Shown here: positions 59,764 to 64,000 of the stretch, piece after piece
Position numbering within the stretch: position 1 is the stretch's first letter
How the letters are laid out: each line of letters starts with the position of its first letter
NCBI GenBank assembly: GCA_963820055.1
Contig: CAWFYJ010000006.1
Span: 1 to 64,000, forward strand
Source: RHKX01 sp963820055
Lineage (GTDB): Bacteria > Actinomycetota > Thermoleophilia > Solirubrobacterales > 70-9
Reading direction: 5' to 3'
Length of the DNA stretch: 64,000 nucleotides
Made by a program: the position numbers and the translations under genes
The notes under the pieces: model-generated
The model's database searches: none
What the model was told of the DNA's origin: nothing
Seen by the model: only the letters and a program-made list of their open reading frames with translations

Positions 59764-59785
59764 GATCTCGGGCTAGGATCAACGT

Positions 59786-60256
59786 ATGGCCGATGCGACA
59801 GTCAAAGCGGACACCCGTCAACTGGACGGCAACGAGCTCGTCGCATGGCGCGGCATGCTCTTCACGTACCGCAACCTGACGGCCGCGATCGACGCCCGCC
59901 TCGAGCGCGAGCACGATCTGTCGCTGAGCTCCTACGAGGTGCTCCTGCTCCTCTCGAAGGCTCCCGACAACTCGCTGCGGATGGGTGCCCTGGCGGATCA
60001 GCTGCTTCTCAGCCGCAGCGGCCTGACCCGCCTCGTCGACCGCCTCGTCGCCCGTGGCCTGCTCGAGCGCCACACCTGCCCGGTCGACCGTCGCGGCACA
60101 TATGCCCGACTGACCGAGGCCGGAGTCGAGAAGTTCCGCGAGGCGCGACCGACGAACCTAGCGGCGATCCGCGAGCACTTCGTCAGCCGCCTCGACGACG
60201 ACGATCTCGAAAACCTCGCGAGTGCGTGGGGCAAGCTCGAGGACCCGGGCTGCTAA
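59786..60256 (+). CDS. MarR-family regulator
   Basis: This 156-residue MarR protein has LSLSSYEVLLLLSKAPDNSLRMGALADQLLLSRSGLTRLVDRLVARGLLERHTCPVDRRGTYARLTE (in parts), with the wing DRRGTYARL. It has one Cys in the wing (HTCPVDRR) and one at the C-terminus, so redox or quinone sensing is possible. It likely controls the divergent dioxygenase and itself through the GTTGC sites. TAGGAT is six bases before the ATG. Confidence 0.85.
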   Translation: MADATVKADTRQLDGNELVAWRGMLFTYRNLTAAIDARLEREHDLSLSSYEVLLLLSKAPDNSLRMGALADQLLLSRSGLTRLVDRLVARGLLERHTCPVDRRGTYARLTEAGVEKFREARPTNLAAIREHFVSRLDDDDLENLASAWGKLEDPGC

Positions 60257-60266
60257 AAGCAGACCC

Positions 60267-62267
60267 GTGACCAACCGACTCGCCGGCGAGACCTCTCCCT
60301 ACCTCCTCCAGCACAAGGACAACCCCGTGGACTGGCTTCCGTGGGGCGAGGAGGCGACCCGGGAGGCACGTGAGCGGGACGTCCCGATCCTGCTGTCGAT
60401 CGGTTACTCGGCCTGCCACTGGTGTCACGTGATGGAGCGGGAGTCGTTCACCGACGACGAGACCGCCGCCTACATGAACGAGAACTTCGTCCCGGTCAAG
60501 GTCGACCGCGAGGAGCGTCCCGACGTCGATGCGATCTACATGGAGGCGCTGCAGGGGATGACCGGGGGCGGCGGCTGGCCGCTGACGGCCTTCTGCGACC
60601 CCGACGGCGTGCCGTTCCACTGCGGCACCTACTTCCCGCCGGTCTCCCGGGGCGGCATGCCGAGCTTCATGAGCGTCATGGAGGCCGTGACGGCGGCCTG
60701 GGCGATGCAGCGCGACGAGATCGGCGCCGCGGCGGCGAGGACGCGCGAGCAACTCGGGGCGATCGGCCGTATGCCCGCCTCCGCCGCCGAGATCGACCCG
60801 GCAATCCTCGACGAGGCGATCCCAGCGCTCCTCGCCGGGGTCGACGAGGTCAACGGCGGCTTCGGCTCGGCCCCGAAGTTCCCACCCGCGAGCGCGCTCG
60901 ACCTGCTCCTGGCCCGCGGCGAGCACGAGCCGGTCGAGCTGACGCTCGACGCGATGGCCGCCGGGGGCATCCACGACCAGCTCGGCGGCGGGTTCTCGCG
61001 CTACTCCGTCGACGCCGGCTGGATCGTCCCGCACTTCGAGAAGATGCTCTACGACAACGCCCTCCTCGCCCGCAGCTACCTGCGGGCGTACCTGGAGCTC
61101 GGTCACGAGCGTTTCCGCGACGTCACCGTCGGCATCTGCGAGTGGGTGCTGCGCGAGATGCAGGCGCCCGAGGGCGGCTTCTACTCCGCCCTCGACGCCG
61201 ACTCGGAGGGTGTCGAGGGGCTCTTCTACACATGGACCCCGGCCGAGGCCCGCGCCACCCTCGGCGCCGCCGGGCTCGACGAGATCACGCCGTCGATCCT
61301 CGCCCACTTCGGGATCACCGAGGGCGGGCAGCTCGAAGGTCGCAGCGTCCTCCACCTGCCGATGGGCCTGTCGGCGCCCGATCCGGCCGGCCTCGACGCC
61401 GCGGTCGCGGCGCTGCTCGCGGTCCGCGGCGAACGGGTCCGGCCCGGGCTCGACGACAAGCGGATCTGCTCGTGGAACGCGCTCATGGCGGGATCTCTGG
61501 CGGAGGTCGGCGCCGCCCTCGGCGAGCCCCGGTACGTCGAGGCCGCCGAACGCTGCGCCGAGTTCCTGCTGACATCGATGCGCGACCCGGAGGGCCGCCT
61601 GCTGCGCGCCTACAACGACGGCCGTGCCCATCTCAACGCCTACCTCGAGGACCACGCCTACCTGCTCGAGGCGCTGCTGACCATCTACGAGGCGACGTTC
61701 GACCCCCGCTGGTACGAGGCCGCCCGCGACGTCGCCGCGGCGACCGTCGCCCGGTTCGGCGACGACGAGCAGGGCGGGTTCTTCACGACCTCCGACGACC
61801 ACGAGGAGCTGATCGCCCGCCGCAAGGACCTCGACGATCACCCCGCGCCGTCCGGCAACGCCGCAGCGGCACACGGCCTGCTCCGGCTGGCGGCGCTGAG
61901 CGGCGAGGGCGAGTGGGCCGACCGGGCGCTCGGCGTCCTCCTCCTGCTCGCCGAGCCCGCTCGCCGGCATCCGCAGGGGCTCGCCTACCTGCTCACCGCG
62001 ATCGATCTCTACTCGTCGCCGACCCGCGAGGTCGCGCTCCTCTCCCCCGTCTCCGACCCGACCGCGACCGCGCCGCTGGCCGCCGCGTACCGGTCCCGCT
62101 ATCGGCCGCACGCGGTGCTCGCCGGCGGCACCGAGGGGGCGGCCATCCCGGAGCTCTTGGCCGACCGCCCGGGCGGCGAGGGAGGGCTCGCCTACGTCTG
62201 CGAGAGCTTCAGCTGCCGGGCTCCGGTGAGCACGCCGGCCGAGCTCGAGGCGCTGCTCAGCGGCTGA
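60267..62267 (+). CDS. DUF255 thioredoxin-like / YyaL-type protein
   Basis: This 666-residue protein has the N-terminal thioredoxin-like DUF255 domain: SPYLLQHKDNPVDWLPW, then SACHWCHVMERESF with a CxxC (near residue 52). A long (alpha/alpha)6-barrel domain follows, with GGIHDQLGGGFSRYSVDAGWIVPHFEKMLYDNALL (in parts) and CSWNALMAGSLAEVG. The whole is the SSP411/YyaL family, linked to glucosamine or sugar-epimerase-like folds and redox. The function is not known. GTG 60267 is the start. Confidence 0.88.
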   Translation: MTNRLAGETSPYLLQHKDNPVDWLPWGEEATREARERDVPILLSIGYSACHWCHVMERESFTDDETAAYMNENFVPVKVDREERPDVDAIYMEALQGMTGGGGWPLTAFCDPDGVPFHCGTYFPPVSRGGMPSFMSVMEAVTAAWAMQRDEIGAAAARTREQLGAIGRMPASAAEIDPAILDEAIPALLAGVDEVNGGFGSAPKFPPASALDLLLARGEHEPVELTLDAMAAGGIHDQLGGGFSRYSVDAGWIVPHFEKMLYDNALLARSYLRAYLELGHERFRDVTVGICEWVLREMQAPEGGFYSALDADSEGVEGLFYTWTPAEARATLGAAGLDEITPSILAHFGITEGGQLEGRSVLHLPMGLSAPDPAGLDAAVAALLAVRGERVRPGLDDKRICSWNALMAGSLAEVGAALGEPRYVEAAERCAEFLLTSMRDPEGRLLRAYNDGRAHLNAYLEDHAYLLEALLTIYEATFDPRWYEAARDVAAATVARFGDDEQGGFFTTSDDHEELIARRKDLDDHPAPSGNAAAAHGLLRLAALSGEGEWADRALGVLLLLAEPARRHPQGLAYLLTAIDLYSSPTREVALLSPVSDPTATAPLAAAYRSRYRPHAVLAGGTEGAAIPELLADRPGGEGGLAYVCESFSCRAPVSTPAELEALLSG

Positions 62268-62270
62268 GGG

Positions 62271-62669
62271 TCAGCGGCCGCGCGGCGGGCGTTTCGCCGC
62301 AGTCCGCAGCGTCGCGGTCATGCCGAGCTCGGCGTGCCCGGGGATCGAGCACCACAGTCGATAGGTCGACTTGCGGCGCAACTTCAGGTCGAGGCGGCCC
62401 GTCTCCCCCGACGGGACCTCCCCCAGCGCGTACTCCCGATTGGAGCCGACCCGCTGCAGCTTCAGGTCGTGAGGGTCCTCTCCGTAGTTGTAGAGCTGGA
62501 TGATCGCCGGACCGGCGTCGACCTTCGGGCGCGACAGAGCCAGGCTGAACTCGCGGGCGGTGACCAGCAGCCGCGAAGGGGTCGGGTCCGAGCTCGGCGA
62601 GGCCGTGGCGCCCGGCACAGCGGCAAGAACGGCGACGACGACCGCGGACAGGCAGGACCGGCGGATCAT
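62271..62669 (-). CDS. Secreted cupredoxin-like protein
   Basis: This 132-residue protein has a signal peptide (RRSCLSAVVVAVLAAVPGATAS). A cupredoxin fold follows with the type-1 copper set: His in EDPHDLKL near residue 78, then Cys, His and Met in LWCSIPGHAELGMTATL near residues 112-121. It should be an exported blue copper electron carrier or copper-binding protein. The start ATG 62669 overlaps the stop of the DUF1501 gene, so they are one unit. Confidence 0.78.
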   Translation of the reverse strand: MIRRSCLSAVVVAVLAAVPGATASPSSDPTPSRLLVTAREFSLALSRPKVDAGPAIIQLYNYGEDPHDLKLQRVGSNREYALGEVPSGETGRLDLKLRRKSTYRLWCSIPGHAELGMTATLRTAAKRPPRGR

Positions 62670-64000
62670 CCGATCAGCGTCGGCCGGGCGAATCCCGACG
62701 CCCCGGGGATGACGGAGGCGGCGTCGACGCCGAACCACTGCTCGAGCAGCGAGCAGTAGACGGAGCGGAAGTCAGCGGTCGAGCGGAGGTTGTCGTCCTC
62801 GTCGAGGAGGTCGAGGCCCGGCCATTCGCCGACCATCTTGCCCTTGGCCTGGGTCCCGATCAGGAAGGCGTTGCCGCCGGCGCCGTGGTCGGTCCCGGCC
62901 GAGGCGCCGTCGCCGTTCTCCTCGGGGCGGCGCCCGAACTCCGACCAGACGAGGGTGACGACCCGGTCGTCGAGCCCGCGCGCCTCGAGGTCGCGCTGGA
63001 AGGCGAAGAGGGTGTCGCAGGTCTGCTTCAGGTCCGTCCCGAAGCCCTCGGCCTGCTCGTCGTGGGTGTCGTAGCTGCCCGGCGCCCCGACCGAGGCGAC
63101 CGTGATCGGCAACCCGGCGTCGAGCATCGCGGCGAGGCCGGCGAGGCTCTCGGAGAAGTGCTCGTCGTCCGGGTACGGGAACCGGGCTGGTGATCTCGTC
63201 GGAGAAGGCCTTGAGCTGGCCGCGCAGGGTGCTCGCCTGCCGCACGACCCGGCCGGCACCCGCCAGCTGGGCGTCGCGCGACTTCTCGGCCGCGATGCCG
63301 AGGCGGGCGAAGCTCTCGAACATCAGATCCTCGACGTCGCCCCAGACGCCCGGAGCCCAGAGGTCGTAGCTGGCGCCCCACGTCGCGGCGACCGGGACCC
63401 GCGCGGTCGCGAGGCTCGGCGAGAGCGAGCCGTCGAGCGAGATGCCCTGCAGCGGGTTCTCGTCGGTCCCGACGGCGTCGAGCATGCGGCCGAGCCAGCC
63501 CGTGTTGGTGCCGACGTCGAGCTCGCCGACCTCCCAGTAGTGGCGCGAGGTGAAGTGCGACTGGTCGGCGTTCGTGTAGCCGATCCCCGGGAAGACGGTG
63601 ACCTTGCCCTCGCCGTGAAGCTGATGGAGCGGCGCCGCCGAGGGGTGCCACTGCAGTCGCGGATCCTCGGTCCAGGCCGGTCCCGCGCCGGGTTCGAGCC
63701 GAAGCGACGGCCGCAGTCGCCGGTAGTTGTCGTCGGTGACCGGGGACAGCACCGAGAGCGCGTCGATGCCGCCCTCGAGGAAGACGGAGACGAGCACCTT
63801 GCCCTGACTTCCGGCGGCTTCGGCGATGCCCTCGGCGAACACCCGCGGACTCAGCATGCTCGCCCCGTAGACGCTCAGCGCCAACGCGCCGCTGCGCAGC
63901 AGGAACGAACGACGCGAGAGGCCGGTCCCCGCTGGTGCGGGCATGCCCCGCTCGATCGCCGGCAGGCCGTTGCCCGCCTCGGCGAGCGTGCGCCGCGCCA
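62666..64000 (-). CDS. DUF1501 Tat-exported protein, frameshifted, 5' end beyond window
   Basis: The frame encodes a Tat signal (GLSRRSFLLRSGALALSVYGAS) followed by the DUF1501 body: VLVSVFLEGGIDALSVLSPV, SHFTSRHYWEVGELD and TNTGWLGRMLDAVG. Near 63185 one extra base shifts the frame; the continuation FPYPDDEHFSESLAGLAAMLDAGLPITV, VWSEFGRRPEENGDGASAGTDHGAGGNAFLIG and the C-terminal WFGVDAASVIPG ends at 62666. The frame stays open to the window edge, with RTLAEAGNGLPAIERGMPAPAG before the Tat motif, so the start may lie outside. DUF1501 proteins are Tat-exported and often paired with DUF1800; function unknown. Confidence 0.75.

Noticed and set aside
1..64000. CRISPR arrays, IS elements, prophage or attachment sites
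   Set aside because: No regularly spaced repeats, transposases, integrases or phage structural genes were seen.

Overview
The window is GC-rich chromosomal DNA with dense, mostly housekeeping gene content and no phage, plasmid, IS, CRISPR, rRNA or tRNA signature that I can support. Gene content points to an actinomycete-type organism (Actinomycetota; a Thermoleophilia/Solirubrobacterales-like lineage would fit): a coenzyme F420 locus with a fused CofG/CofH (FbiC), GTP-type PEP carboxykinase, a DivIVA-domain protein, YgfZ, ClpS, DtxR/MntR-type regulation of an Nramp transporter, and many start codons preceded by a TANNNT hexamer at almost fixed distance with no Shine-Dalgarno, as in leaderless actinobacterial transcripts. 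The taxonomic placement is inference.

Layout. 1-8.7 kb: the tail of a frameshifted M28-peptidase-like membrane protein, a cytochrome P450, a flavodoxin-like reductase, then a leftward block of acyl-CoA metabolism (carboxyltransferase, DivIVA-like protein, 3-hydroxyacyl-CoA dehydrogenase, NTF2-like protein, DUF1697, HMG-CoA-lyase-type enzyme, hotdog thioesterase). 8.7-14.5 kb: F420 biosynthesis (npdG-like, cofD, cofC, cofE rightward; fbiC leftward). 14.6-18.3 kb: aquaporin, small unknowns, mntH-mntR with a palindromic operator. 18.3-24.5 kb: YgfZ, a lipoprotein, an FMN hydroxyacid oxidase, a coiled-coil/PD-(D/E)XK protein, and a MarR-DHA2 exporter pair. 24.5-25.8 kb: crotonyl-CoA carboxylase/reductase. 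26-31.4 kb: two-component system, sterol-desaturase-like protein, LysR, a small basic peptide, ClpS. 31.4-42.6 kb: secreted protein, MBL hydrolase, ethylmalonyl-CoA mutase, GNAT, zinc-ribbon-like protein, M42 peptidase (frameshifted), then acyl-CoA dehydrogenase, SCP2, MaoC hydratase and a PckA-C-terminus-like protein in one leftward operon, a lipoprotein, and malyl-CoA lyase. 42.6-46.7 kb: an AAA ATPase behind tandem palindromes, a thioesterase, an Mn-type pyrophosphatase and a secreted protein, several disrupted by frameshifts. 46.8-64 kb: PEP carboxykinase, an amine oxidase, a SucCD-like ligase with a FixX-like ferredoxin, an acyl-CoA synthetase, an MFS-glycosidase-like fusion, GST, an ABC transporter, a divergent MarR/dioxygenase pair, a DUF255 thioredoxin-like protein, a cupredoxin, and a Tat-exported DUF1501 protein cut by the right edge.

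How the genes fit together. Crotonyl-CoA carboxylase/reductase, ethylmalonyl-CoA mutase, an acyl-CoA dehydrogenase suited to methylsuccinyl-CoA, a MaoC hydratase suited to mesaconyl-CoA, and malyl/methylmalyl-CoA lyase are the committed steps of the ethylmalonyl-CoA pathway for acetyl-CoA assimilation. Hydroxybutyryl-CoA dehydrogenase, an acyl-CoA carboxylase, a SucCD-like ligase and PEP carboxykinase could supply the steps before and after. The same set is clustered around ccr-meaA in Streptomyces, but here it is spread over about 17 kb in several transcription units.

Caveats. At least seven genes are interrupted by single-base reading-frame changes, most consistent with one extra base, concentrated at 43.6-46.6 kb. 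Sequence error is as likely as real decay. Function calls rest on recognised motifs and order; no database search was possible.
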